From Zopfochytrium polystomum (Eukaryota; Chytridiomycota; Chytridiomycetes; Chytridiales; Chytridiaceae): DNA of 64,000 nt. Below are positions 31,061-43,700 of the stretch, one piece after another. The position numbers and the translations under genes were made by a program. Every line of letters begins with the position of its first letter. Position 1 is the first letter of the stretch. Under the pieces are notes generated by a model. That model worked only from the letters and a program-made list of their open reading frames with translations. It ran no database searches and was not told where the DNA came from. The stretch is from the NCBI GenBank assembly GCA_025765615.1, contig JAIVFJ010000240.1, positions 1 through 64,000 of the forward strand, in the 5' to 3' direction.

Positions 31061-34000
31061 ATGTGGTATGAGGTGGCGGCGGCTGTGCCATGTGGCACAG
31101 ACCTGGTCGCGCTTGCTCCGTCGTCGCGCGGGCCGCGCGATCCGCGGTCCTTCCCCACGGCGCCCGTCTCTTTCGCCACGCGACAGCAGCCATCGCACCG
31201 CCGCAACCCCCGCGACCCACCCAACCGCTTTACGCCTCAATCCTCCAGAGCCTCGACGACCCGAGCCCCGCTTCTGTCGACACACGAGAACTCGTTGCTA
31301 GTCCCGCCTCTTCCCGCCAACTCTTCCCACGCCGTCCTCAACACCATCCCGTCCGCCTTCCTCGTCGCGACCGCGCCCTCCGACCTCTTTGCGTCCGCCG
31401 TCCGTGCGGTGCTGCGCCACCTCCTGCACGAGACCGAGCGCGACAGCCTTAACAGGACACTTTACCGAAAGCGTTGTGCGACGCGATTCAGCTGGTCCGC
31501 CGGTTCTTAAGCATGTACCACGTAGACCTCCGCGGACGGCCACCCGATGTTTCGGGCCTCGCCGACGGCGTCATTGACAGGACGGCGTACGTCCATCAGC
31601 GGCTGTTTGACTGGAATGACTTGGGGAAGCCCGTGCTCGTGCTGATCGAAATGGGGAAAGTCGCTGGCGCTGGCGGCGGCTGGGTGCTGGACGGCTCGCG
31701 CGCCGCCAGGATGATGCACAACGGTCGCGCGGCCAAGCAGGACAAGGGAAGGCTTTTCGGTCTCATCCGCTGGAAGCCTTGGCGACGCTGCCGGCCCGGA
31801 ATCACCGCACTTGGGTATACCGGAGGCGAATCTGGGTTGATCAACCCGTGCTTGGCGTTTTGGGAGGACAGCCTTGAAAGGAAGATAGCTAGCGATCATA
31901 AGGACATGAGCGACGTTGTCCGACTGTACGGCTTCCTTGCGACTCTTCAGATACTGGAGTAGCTTGCTTGGCCGCCTGGAGAGCATCGACTTGCCGGATA
32001 ACTGGGACTGGTGCCAACGACTCGAGGGTGCTACAATGCTGCAATTCGACTGCGGCGCTCCTGATAAAGTTTGGAACAGCCCCGATGAGGCCAGAGCTTT
32101 TCCCCAGTCTGTGCAGTACGATGCAACGTGCGAGGCAGCAAATATCTCGGAGTGCTTGAACAATTGGTTTCAGAGTTCTGACTCGAAAAAGCGCCCGCCG
32201 TTGAATCTGACGGAAGCGTCCGTCCAGTACTTTCTTTCGAGCACTTTCAAGATAACGTCACCCTTGGTCCTCCCCTCTGGTTGTTGGGACCCGCTAATGG
32301 AGTGGATTGTGGAAAATCCGATAAGCAGTGGACAGAGACGTAAGTTGTGCCTCCTTCACAGCTGTGAGCGGGCTGCTGCATGTGTATCACGGTTAGTCGA
32401 AACACTCGAGCAAGAGAATGAGTGGTACAGTGCTTGGATGAACTTTGCTGCAAGGGCACTGGCAACTACATTAAGCTGTGTGTGGACGCTCCGTCCTCGT
32501 CGAGTGCGTGGTTTGATCTATTTCTGGACTCGTGGGCGACTATTCTTCGTGGAGCACCCAACTCCACCGCGAATGTGAATCTTTGCATCGACAATCCACT
32601 TGCAATTCTGGCCGAGTCAGTTCGGACCGTGGAGGAAATGAATGCCGTGCTCAGGTGTGTCCACCTTCCGGTGTGATACTTCGAGTGAACGGGATTTGTG
32701 TCCTCCTGGCGTATCAAATCCTAACAATTTTGACGGTTGCATATCGCGATCACTGGGAGTAGCCTCATTGGCCAGCTTTGCTGACTCGAGTACCATTGAT
32801 ACCGAGGTTGCCCTTTCGATGCACTCGCACCTTTTGCAGGACTATGCCAGACTGTGCCGAGGACCAAACGCGCCTCGTCACACATTTGCGCTTTTCGGGG
32901 GCGTCCAACTTCTTATCACCGACATTCTCAAGGACCTGAGCGAAGAGTTCGTGTCGTTGATTGTCGTTCCCAGCGAGAAAATCGAGCTATTGATTGCAAG
33001 TGAAAGACCGAACAGGGCGCGGGCACGGGGGTCCGCCTGTAAACTGTTCAGTCTTGCAGCCACTGTGGACGCCTGGTTGCCGCCGAAATCGCGAAAAACA
33101 GCAGTCACGAAGACGATGCGGCTGGAATTCAATGAAAGCGTCCTCCTTCGCCACTTTTCGAGAGATTGTGCGACCAAAGTGATATTAGAATCGCTTCTAG
33201 AGATCTTGGCTTCCGGATCCCTCCCGTGTGGAGGAAAGTCACAAAATGATCCCACAAGGTGTTTTGCGGGACTGCTTCACCTGGCGTTGCGGCTTGCGAA
33301 TGAGCCCACCACCTCCCTACTCACCGCATCCAGTCTTGTCGAACATATCGCGGTGCAGCTGGGCAGTAACAATGCCGTTTTGGGGGTTCAGTTTGGCTTG
33401 GATGTGATGTGTGCACTGGATCGAATTTCGCCGAAAGATTCAAATAGTTTCCGACTCGTCCTACTGGGATGGACGCCGTTGATCTGCAAGCCGAAGAGAG
33501 TTGGGCTTGGCGATGGCGCATTCGGACGTGAACCACTGGCTGACATGCGCCCCACTCCGTCCCGCGCTTGGTGTACTAATTAGCCCCCATTTTCTTTTCT
33601 CTTAAGGCCACACCCATCCACGCAGACGGCACGCCGACGCACCGCCCTCGCCCATAAAGCGCGCCGAACTCTTACCAAAGCCGTCACACTGCACACGTGG
33701 GACTTGTGCAAGATCACCCCGGTAATGTCGATTGACAAGTTGAGTGGGGCGGAGTGGCTCGCCACGATATTTGACGCGCTGCCGCCGCGCGAGCTCTGCG
33801 ATCTGCTCAAGAAACTGTCCAGCGGCGTCGACCGCGTCTTTGACCTGCCGCCGATTGCGAGCGAGGCCGGCTCGCGCTCGCCCCCGCGCCCGCTGCGCGA
33901 CCACGAAGCGCCGACGGTCGGCAGCGAGCCAGTCCCGTCCCATCTCTTGCCTCGCGAATGCGGTGAAGCGCGCCATCGAAGGCAGCGCGACGGAAATGGC

Positions 34001-34270
34001 CGCCGCCGCCGCCGCCGCTGCCGCCGCAGTGGCAGGGGCGCTGCCGCCGCAATTTGGCTGGACGCCGTCGCTCGTTTTTGGCGGAAGGCCGGGGCCGGCG
34101 TGCAGGTTTTGTACGCAGTCGCGCCGCGGCTACCGGACGCGACGCTGCGCGTTGCGTGGGACTGCGTCCCGGTGGTGGCCAGGGACACCGCTCGCTGTGT
34201 GACCACAGGTTGTTTGAAGCGGCGCTGGCGGAGCGGCTGCTGAGCCACATACGGATGGGATATTTGTGAG
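31061..34270 (+). pseudogene. decayed paralogue 1 of the large unknown protein at 57.2-60.9 kb
   Basis: Successive open frames on the plus strand, in different phases, match consecutive parts of the intact 1,207-aa protein encoded at 57227-60906 (-). Examples: ASAVRAVLRHLL against IAVRAVLRHLL; FLSMYHVDLRG against FLRLYHADFGG; a LFLDSWATILRG block near 32500 against LFLETWMVMLLA; an open stretch at 32760-33540 matching the second half; and DALPPRELCDLLKKLSSGVDRVF near 33780 against DALPLPEFCSFLEAQSFAIDRIL. Order and orientation are preserved over about 3.2 kb. The frame changes at least five times and no single frame covers the whole, so it cannot encode the full protein. It is followed at once by a second decayed copy. 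Confidence 0.8.
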
Positions 34271-34832
34271 GGTTGGACGGAGGGTGTTTGGGATTTGCAA
34301 GATGAGAAGATTGTAGGATGGTCACTATCGTAATGCGATTTTCATCGCGAAATGATCTCTGGATTCATGCCGTCAACCAGAAGCGCTTCCGTATGTTTCA
34401 ACTTGAGCAGCTCAAAGCACCACATCCTATTTCATTTGAAGCACGGAGCTCTCCACTTAATTGCGTCTTCTGTGCCAGGTGGGTCGAAGGAGAACGCCTA
34501 CCTTGCTGTTGGGGACGCCAGCGGCAAGATTGAGCAAGAGGGGTCCAGTGATACTGAGAGACGTAATGCTCGACAATGGGCCTGCTCACAGACAAGCGTG
34601 CCACCCGCCTTGAACCATCGCAGCTCGGAAAGAAGGCCAATCTGGTTGCGCTGGTGGTCCGTTGCACCAGGTTAAGGACAGAAAGGAGGCGGCCTGCCTT
34701 CCGGAGCTCGCAAAAAACACCGCCTGACTCCACGGTTGCTCTACTTCCTTCTTTTTCTCTGATTCATATCATTCGTCCGTTGGTTCTTATAATCGACAAA
34801 ACGTTCGGACCTCGTGGCTTCGCGTTGGCCAT
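34271..34832. other. spacer between two decayed copies
   Basis: About 560 bases with no clear match to the large protein and no gene signal. Short frames only. Confidence 0.5.
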
Positions 34833-37540
34833 GACGCCCGACGCGCCGACACTGCCAGGCCCGAACGCCGCCACATCAAGTGAGACTGCGTGGTGCGCGA
34901 TCGTCGCACGCGTGCAAATAGGAAAAGCGGCGGTCGACATCGCGCGTGTGTCGCGCTCTCTGCGAACTGTTACGCGGCAAGTCTGGTTTGCCGCCCTTTT
35001 CGCCGTCGTCCCCGCGGCAGAGAAGGCAGCCCCTAGATTCTTCGACGTTTATGAGCGAGTACACAGACTCCACAAAGGGCTTGCCCCCGGCCCTGCTCCC
35101 GCCACGCCCGCTCATTCCACCGATGCGGCTCGACGTTCGCGGACTGGCTGCGGTGGAATACATCTTCACTTCTTTGCCGATCGCTTTCTTTGGGTCCTTT
35201 CATAGTCTTTTCGAGCTCGCCTGTCTGGTGATCTTGCGTCACGTTCTGGTCCTCGACGCCGCTGTCCGTCGGTCTGCGGCGTGCACGGACGTCATTAAGG
35301 AGCAGGGAGAAGAGCCTGAGACTCGTTGATCGCATTTTAAAACTGCGCAATTGGGGTCTTGTTTACGGCATCATTGACGGGGCCTTGTATATTTCAGAAG
35401 GTCTTTCCCGGCGCGTTGGCGAATCGGTCGTCTCCCTCGCGATTGATGTTGGGAAGGCGGATCGCGAAAGGGTTCTGGACGGACCGTGCCGTGCGGCTTT
35501 ACTCAAATGGAGGAACAAGGAGGAATGTTCCCTGTATTTGGTGATGCCCTGTGCGACCTAGCTTCCCCGGATTTGCCATATCGCGACCTGCTCAAGGCTG
35601 TGCTGAGGCCGATTTGCGGTGAAAGGTTCTTCGCCACTCCCGCTCTTGGTGCGTGCTTTCGCGCGGCCATTTCTATGGGCGAGATGCGGTACTTGAAATG
35701 CTGACCATGGCTGCGAAGTTCTTTGGCAATTCCCCATCTGCAATCCATTTTTGCAGGCTCTTGCTGGTGGAGGTGGAGCGCACCTATCTTGAGCGTCGGC
35801 TGGGTACTTTGTTCCGGAGCGGCGTCCACTGGATGGAATATATCAAACCTATAAGTTTGTAGTTGCCGTACTCGATCGGCGGGGCGATTACGCAGCCTCT
35901 GTGGTATGAGAGTCCGCTCAGAACCTCGTGAGAGTGCTAGTCGAGCAACGGCATGCAGGTGACAGCAAAAAATCACGGTCGTCAAAACTGTTTCTCGCCT
36001 TTTGGGAAGAACTGATGGAAGCAAACGCAAACGATTTCCCCGAGTTCAATGGAGAGTGCAACAGGGATATTAGACCGCACATCATTGAATCTTGGAAGAA
36101 GTTTGACCCGACGCTTTCCAATTAAGTTCAACAAGATGACGAAATGTACATTGGTGGCATTGGACTGAGATGGTACATCAAAGAATTTAGGCGAGGACTG
36201 ATTGCAAACATCACCGTGGAAGAACGACAAAGTGCATGGAAAGCTGTAGTCTGGAGCACCGTTCAAGCCAAGAGTGAAGAGTCCAACGCTTTGCAGCTCG
36301 GATGTTTCGCTGCTGCTGCGTTGATCGAGAGCGTCGAGGAGGGTCCAAACGCTGAAACTCAACCCACTCTATGGCGAAGGTTATCGAGCGTTTCAGCGAG
36401 CGGTTCGTTGAGAAAGAAGAGCGAGCTGAAAAGGAGGTAACGAATGCAATCATGCACCTCCACAAAGTTGCTGTGGCTTTGCCTTCTACGACTCTCCTCA
36501 TCTCCGAATGCATCAATCCGATCTTAGAATGAATTTTGGAGCATTTTAACGGTAGGCAGCGCTCTATGTTGGCTTGGTCCTTTTTCACGACAGAGAACGT
36601 GCAATGTCTCAAGGGTCACGGTTGTTGGACCTTGTGCGCAACGCCATTATGCGAGACAAAAAATATGTTGCTATGTTGATCTTCGTGTTTGTGTGAAAAA
36701 AGGCGACTAAGCGGCGTGGATCGAGTTGCTGTTGGAGGTATGGGATATTCTGCTTGGGGATTTGGCCTCTTCTTCCCTTCATCATGAGTTAAAGGACAGC
36801 GACACTCGTTTGCCGTTTCTAAGTGATGTGCGAACGAACAATCTCGAGGCAACGAAGGCACTTCATTTTCACATGTCTCGGCGTTTGGACGCCCCAAGCA
36901 GTGTCGTCACGACCTTGGGAATGGATGCAGTACATGACGTCATCTCAGCATAAGAAAGGGTTATTCGTCAAGGATGGGAAATGCCGAGTCGGTGCGCGAT
37001 AGAGGCCTATTCCCGCATTATTGTCTGGCCGCGTCGGAATTCAATATTGCAAGAAAGAATCTTGGGTGAGCTGGGACTTTCCCTTCTTCCGGTTTTTGAT
37101 TTGGAAAAATGTTACTGGGGTGTCGAAATGGAGGTGCCGCACCATGGCTTTCCGAACTGCCCCAGCAACAGCTCATTCGGAGCACAACAACGTTAGTGGG
37201 AGCATTAAGATTCCACCGCCACCTCTCGGTTTCACGATAGCCGTCAAGGAGCTGCTTGACACTGAAATCGGGACTGCAAAACGGATTAGAGAGGTGCCGC
37301 CGAGTGTGAGTCGGACGATAAACCGAAGAGCAATACCCTCGCCATGCATTTGGAGCACGCTTTGGAGCTATTGTATGCCGTGGTTTCCCGACTTTCAGAC
37401 GCCGCACTTTCAGAGGCCTGGAATTTCGCACCAAGGATCGCGGCGGTTTGCCCGCCAACACACGGCGAATCTTTTCGTTTGCTGTTGTTGCGGCGATTAC
37501 GGCAATTAATGGGAATGAACTTTTTTGAGGGTAACTCCTG
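34833..37540 (+). pseudogene. decayed paralogue 2 of the large unknown protein
   Basis: Starts near 34833 with TAWCAIVARVQIGKAA, matching the N-terminal MDWCAVVDRLQ region of the intact gene. It continues through VILRHVLVLDA, FLAFWEELMEA (against FVAFWEEIMAS) and AWKAVVWSTVQ (against AWEALARSVTE). It also keeps CINPILE-stop-ILE (against VLDPIMNWIL) and the C-terminal ALELLYAVVSRLSDAALSEA (against MLLLFAVVPRLPKDALTVA). There are several frame changes and an in-frame TGA at 36530-36532. It is more diverged from the intact copy than paralogue 1 in places, suggesting an independent older duplicate. Confidence 0.78.
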
Positions 37541-38330
37541 ACAACATCGCACGAATCGGAGAGGAGCGGCTGGTGCTGGGTATGGGAACCAGCTCATGAT
37601 CAAACACCATTTAACAGACCTGAAAATATGAACAAATACGAAATGATTGCCGAACCAGTTTGGCGCCGAGGACGACAACCACCACGGGCGCGAAGGACAA
37701 GTATGAAAGAGTGGCGCTGTATCTGGCAATCACATATTTTTATTGAAGGAAGAGATTTCGTTGATGTTTATTCACGCATGCTGCGCCAGCGAAGCGGCAA
37801 AGTCCTTTCCAAAAAGTTGTGTTTCGCGTGCGACCATCCCCGAGCACCGCCGACAGCGACGGGACGCTTGCTCGGGGCCAGAGCAGCCAAGCGCTCTTGA
37901 GCGGCATCGTGCCAGTTGATACGGCAAGTGAGGAGTCACTCACTTTGTGCAGAACTTTGTAAAGATAAGCTTTTTTCTTCTGGAAGAGAAGTCGGCTCGG
38001 GGTGTTGGTTTGCAACGCCGCCCCTTTGCGAACGTTGAGGATCCACCGAAAAACCACCGCGCTTGGCCATTACTACCAGAAACAGCGCGTAGTGCGTGGC
38101 GCGGGAGCTGCGTGGCGCGGGTGGGTTAAAGAATTATTTTTGGAGTTTATGGCGGGTTGGAGTCTCGGCAAGATAGCTTGCTAATAAGGCTGCAGAAATT
38201 GTCGACGGTTGGCCAAGATTGTCCGATATTTGGTCGATGCATTCTTTCTTTCTTTCTTTCGTTGCTTTTCTTTCTTTCTTTCTTTCTTTCTTTCTTTTCT
38301 TTCTCGCTTTCGATTCTTGACAAGTAATCA
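37541..38330. other. intergenic region with (TTTC)n repeat, no gene seen
   Basis: Contains a (TTTC)n microsatellite at 38244-38303 immediately before the RCL1 start. Short random frames otherwise. Confidence 0.55.
38244..38303. repeat. (TTTC)n microsatellite
   Basis: About 60 bases of TTTC tetramers with small interruptions, ending about 30 bases before the RCL1 ATG, so probably in its 5' UTR or core promoter. Confidence 0.85.
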
Positions 38331-40042
38331 ATGCCCGCCAAGAGCGGTGGGGTCGGCCAGAAGATGAAGCCGCCAATGCAGCAGCAGCAGCAGCAGCAGC
38401 AGCAGCCGCAGAAACAGAAGCAGCAGCAGAAGCAGCAGCAGAAACAGCAGCAGGAACCGCAGCAGCCTCAAAAGCAGATGGTGCGTCTCCAGGGACACCA
38501 CAACTTTCGCATGCGGCTCGTCCTCGCCACGCTGTCGGGAAGGCCCGTCCGCATCGACAAGATCCGGCAGCGGCCGTCGCCGGGTGGCGGCGACGTTGTT
38601 GTGCCCTCGGACGCACCGGAAGATCACACTGGGCTTCTTGGTATTAGGAATTGATTTCGCTTCGGTTTGTCATAAGCTTAACCAACAACAACAACAACAA
38701 CAACAACCACAAACTGCTAGACTACGAAGTGTCGTTCCTGCGGCTGCTAGAAAAGGTGACGAACGGGTCGACCGTCGAGATCTCGTACTCTGGCACGGCG
38801 CTGATCTACCGACCGGGCGTGATCGTAGGCGGCAAGGTGGAGCACGCGTGCCCGACGTCGCGGGCGATCGGCTACTTTCTCGAGCCGCTGATCGCGCTGT
38901 CCCCCTTTTGCAAGACGCCGCTGACGGCGACGCTGACGGGTGTGACCAATAACAATATTGACGTGGGCGTCGACGTGCTGCGCACGGTGACGCTGCCGGT
39001 GCTGCGCCGGTTTCTGCCGGAGAGCACGGCGTCGGCGGGCCTGCAGGTGCCGCTGGAGCTCAAGATCGACCGCCGCGGGCTGCAGCCGGCCGGCGGCGGC
39101 GCCGTGACGTTCCGGTGCCCGACCGTGCGCTGCTTGGTGTCGCCGTCGACGCTGTCGACCGTCGCGGCGCCCATCGGCGACGGCGGGCGCCCCGGCGCGC
39201 CGGTGCCGGCGCACGCGGTGTTTGCGACGCCCGTCGCGGGCGCGGGGGCGGTGCGCCGCGCGGTGCGGAGGGTGCGTGGGGTGGCGTACGCGGCGCGGGT
39301 GGCGCCCGCGATCGCCGGGCGCATCGCGGACGCCGCGCGCGCGGTGCTGACGAGGTTCCTGCCGGACGTTTACGTGTATTTGGACGTGGCGCGCGGGGCC
39401 GAGGCAGGGTTGAGCCCCGGGTACGGGTGCGCGCTGGTCGCGGAGAGCCTCGGGCGGCATCTGCACGGCGCAGAGTGTGCGGCGCAGCCGCGGCGGCGGG
39501 AGGTTGGTGGGGCTGTTGGTGATGGTGATGGTGGTGGTGCTGGCGGCGTGGGCGTCGATGCGGACGGGGCGAAGCGGCGCAAGATTGAGCTGGAGCGGGA
39601 CGACGGCGAGGTGGTCGGACAAGGGGACGGCGGCGAGGACCGTGAGGTGAGCGACGGCGACGCGTCGGACGGAGACTCGGTCGCGGACGGAGCCGGTGCA
39701 AAGACGCTGGACGAGCTGCTTGCGGCGACGCACACGTACGCGACGCCCGAGGACCTGGGGGTGCGGTGCGCGCGGCTGCTGCTGAGCGAGATCCAGCGGG
39801 GCGGGTGCATCGACACGACGAGCCAGTGGCTGGTGATGCTGATGATGGCGCTGGGGCCGGAGGGCGACGCGACCAAAGTGCGGATCGCGGGGGGCGGCGA
39901 GCTGGGGTCGTTTCTGGTGCAGCACCTGCGCGACATTAAGGAATTTCTGGGGGTGGAGTTCCGCATCGTGCGCGAGGAGGGGGAGATTGTGCTGACGTGC
40001 GCGGGAAGCGGGTACGTCAATGTGAACAAGTCCGTGGCGTGA
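38331..40042 (+). CDS. RCL1: RCL1-type RNA 3'-terminal phosphate cyclase-like protein
   Basis: Two exons (38331-38640, 38721-40042) with agreeing phases give 543 aa. The N-terminus is a Gln-rich extension encoded partly by a CAG run (38381-38405). Family blocks follow: HHNFRMRLVLATLSGRPVRI, DYEVSFLRLLEKVTNGSTVE, YRPGVIVGGKVEHACP and GVAYAARVAPAI; the end is FVVQ-like followed by LRDIKEFLGVEF. An acidic insertion of roughly 90 residues (Gly/Asp/Glu-rich) precedes the last block, which makes the protein much longer than the usual ~370 aa. Family knowledge: Rcl1 acts in the nucleolus with Bms1 in early pre-18S rRNA processing and lacks cyclase activity. The intron contains a (CAA)n run at 38685-38710. 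Confidence 0.9.
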
Positions 40043-40377
40043 AGAAACAGAACGGAAGGTTGTAATAAGAAAAGGAAAAGGAAAGGAAAGGCAGACGAGC
40101 AGATAGATGCCCTTGTCGACATTATCCTTGTCGTGGTGGCTGGATTGTGGATCCTCTGTCTGTCTGCATGTGCCTGCCTGCCTGTCTTTGGAGTGGCCGT
40201 CTGTCTGTCTGCCTGGTCTGGCGGTCTGTCTGTGGGTCGGTCTCGGGCGGGCAAGATTGGTGGCTCAGACCCCTTGTCTGTTTCCTTTTCTTCGTTTCCT
40301 TGTCACGCAATTCATTACAGGAATGCACAGCCACGAGGGATCAGAAAGAACGGGCGGGAGGCGCGCAAAGCAAAATG

Positions 40378-40448
<71 letters not shown>

Positions 40449-40733
40449 GTGACGCCGCCGCCGCAGCAGCCACACGTCACTGTCGGTCTGTCTGTCTGTC
40501 TCTGTTGGAGCCAAGCAAGCAATCAATCTGCCAACTCTCACGCCCAGACCACGAAGCTGAAAGGAAACACCTCAAAAGTACTTTCAAACCAGTCACTCAA
40601 TCTCCTTCATTCCTTCCGTGGTCCATCCATCGCGCGTCCTACCCCCCCACTCCCTCACAGGCCAGCAGCAAGCGAGGAGGCTTGATTAGCCTATCTCCTA
40701 CCTCACAGCTCCACGCCGCACACGCACGCTCCC
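40043..40733. other. intergenic region with CTGT and GA repeats
   Basis: Contains CTGT/CTGC-rich stretches around 40155-40235 and a (GA)n tract at 40381-40443. No gene seen; probably 3' UTR of RCL1 plus promoter of the chitin synthase gene. Confidence 0.6.
40381..40443. repeat. (GA)n microsatellite
   Basis: About 60 bases of GA dinucleotides with one GG break, roughly 290 bases before the chitin synthase ATG. Confidence 0.88.
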
Positions 40734-43700
40734 ATGCCATCTTCGCCCCCTGGCGGTCCTGCACGGGACGTGCCCGGCGGGTACCAGGCGGTTCCGTCTC
40801 GCGATGACCCCGCTGCAAACCCTTCGCCCGCCCTCACGTACAGCACGCAGTCATCGACCCAATCTGGAAACCCCCTCTACTTTGTCGCGCCGGACAACAG
40901 AGGCGCGAACGCATACCCCATGGGCCCGGTCTCTCCCCCACAGTCAAAGTCGCCAAACAATTACCCGATCCTGCGGGAGGACGCCGACTTTAGGGGCGCG
41001 GCCTCGCCCAAATTCCTCGCTGCCACCCCGTCGTTCGGAGCCCAGTCCGGATCGCCGCCGCGTATGATGCGCAGCGCGACCACAAAGTCACAAGCAAGAA
41101 CCCTGCGGCGCAGCGCCAGCAGATACGAAGCGCCCCCGCTGCGACGGATGCTGACGACCAGCCACAGCCACCCGGGGTATGCAAGCGGCGGCGGCGCGCA
41201 GACCCCTGTCGCCCTGAAGAAGCGGAATCCGTGGTCTCCTCCGAATGTGTGGGTCGCCTTTTCGTGGATGATGACGTGCTGCTGTCCCGGCTTCTGTTTG
41301 GCTGGAATCGTCAAAGGTGGCGCCGGTCCGCAGCAGGCTTGGCGAGAGAAGGTGGCGCTCTGCTGGATCGTGTTCTTCATGTCGGCTTTCGTCGCCTTCT
41401 TCATCCTCGCGTTCAACAAGCTGCTGTGTCCCACGTCCAAGCTGGAAAACAACAATGTGCCTGTCTCGATCTACGGTACGTTCCGCATTTTTTGTTGGAG
41501 AAGCATCCGCGGTGTTGGCCCAGTTTTCCTAACCCCTTTCGAACACCTTAAGGCGGAGTGATGGTTCGCGGCACCATGTTCAACATCCTGAACGCAACAA
41601 AACCATACAACACGCTCTTCTCGGATCTTGCGGTTGCGTTCCCCGGCATCGACGTGACGACCCAGTTTTCGCAACCATCCAGCGAATATACCCAGTGTGT
41701 GGGTCTCTCGAATTCTTGGGCAACGGTGAACTACACTTGCGAGGCCGACAATACTTGCATCGACGTTCGTCACTTGATGTACCCGGATCAGAGTGTCATG
41801 GGGATCTACCCGTACAACAAGACCTCTGATGGCACAGCCCTGAAGCCTAACCCTCTCCTGTCGTGGTCGATCGTCAAGGCGCGCGGTCTGGTGGTGTACA
41901 AGGACATTGTTCTCAATTTCCAGCCGTATTTGCAACAGCACCCCGTTCCCGACCTGACGGACGACGTCGACATCATGATTCGCACAGCCTCAGCAATCAA
42001 CGATGCGACCCACTTGGTCGCCAGAAACCCAAACTTGAAGGATTCGCAGACAATCGCCTGCCTCTCGCAAAAGTATTACGCTGGCCAGCTGGACATCCTT
42101 CCCTCTGAATGTATGACATCCTTGGTCGTCACATACATGGCCACTGCGCTTGTCCTTTCGATCGTCATCGTCCGCTTTGTCATGGCTGTCGTCTTTAACT
42201 GGTTCATCGCCAACAAGCTCTCCCGGAAGCCGAAACCGGACAGCCTTCGGGAGCGAGAGTACTACGAGAAGCAACCGACAGTCCCATTCCTCCGGAAAAT
42301 CGAGCAAGAAGAATTCGTGGCTGCCGGCGGTGGCGCCCACGGCAAGCGGGTGTCCGCTATTTCAGCAGTCTCAGCCGGGTCGTCTCAGCGGAACCTTTTG
42401 CGCAAAAGCGCAGCGAGTCCGTTCATTCCCACCGCCGCCGGCGCGTACGACACCGATCTTCACACTGTGCTGCTGGTGACATGCTATTCGGAGGGTGAGC
42501 AATCGATGCGAAACACGCTGGAGTCTCTCGTCGCGACAGACTACCACGACGAAAAGAAACTTCTCTTTGTCATTTGCGATGGTGTCATCACTGGAAAAGG
42601 AGAGGCGCAGTCTACACCAGATATTGTCTTGGGACTGATCGAACTCGACGACGACCTGGGCGGAAATCCAAAACCGTACTCGTACGTTGCTGTTGCCAGT
42701 GGGTCGAAACAGCACAACATGGCGAAAGTGTACTGCGGAAATTATGGTGGGCTTTTCTCTTGTTTGACTAGTGATAGAATTTGCCTAACAAACCTCCTAT
42801 CTCACGAAATCGTCCAGTCTTCAAGGGTCGTGCGGTTCCAACTGTTGTGGTTGTCAAATGCGGAACACCGGCGGAAGCAAGCTCAGCAAAGCCAGGCAAT
42901 CGCGGAAAGCGTGATTCGCAGCTCATTTTGATGAACTTTTTCTCGCGCGTTGTGCTGCAAGACCGAATGACTCCGTTGGACTACGACATGTTCCGGAAAA
43001 TTCATCACGTAAGAGACCAAAACTCTGTCCCCCATTTTCTCGCGGAATCTGACTCTGTTCAACAGATCACTGGCTTCACTCCTGACTATTACGAGATCCT
43101 CCTGATGGTGGACGCAGACACGATGGTCCACCCGGACTCACTCCGCGCCATGACCAACTGCATGTACAACAATCCCATGGTGATGGGTCTCTGCGGAGAG
43201 ACCAAGATTGACAACAAGCGAACGTCCTGGGTGACGATGATCCAAGTGTTCGAATACTACATCTCGCACCACCTTGGCAAGGCCTTTGAGAGTGTGTTTG
43301 GTGGTGTTACGTGTTTGCCGGGCTGTTTCTGCATGTATCGCATCAAAGCACGCAAGGGCGATGAGTGGATTCCCATAGTAGTCGCCCCGGACATTGTGAG
43401 CGAATACAGGTGAGAAAGTGACGTTGACCCGTTTTAAAATTCAAGACTAACCAATCTGTGCCAAACAGCACCAACGAAGTCGAAACGCTGCATCAGAAGA
43501 ACCTGCTTCTGCTCGGTGAAGATCGGTTCCTCACGACGCTCATGCTCAGGCAGTTCCCCAAACGGAAGCAAGTGTTTGTGCCTGGGGCCATCTGCCGGAC
43601 GACCGTGCCCGACGACTTCAAGACGCTTCTCTCCCAGCGGCGGCGATGGATCAACTCGACGATCCACAACCTGATGGAGCTAGTCTTGCTGCGAGACCTT

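Noticed and set aside
31061..37540. Set of short separate genes on the plus strand
   Set aside because: The pieces match consecutive parts of one large protein in shifting frames, so they are pseudogene fragments rather than small genes.
38747..39925. 392-codon minus-strand frame opposite RCL1
   Set aside because: Shadow of the GC-rich RCL1 coding sequence; His/Arg/Pro composition is typical of an antisense frame.
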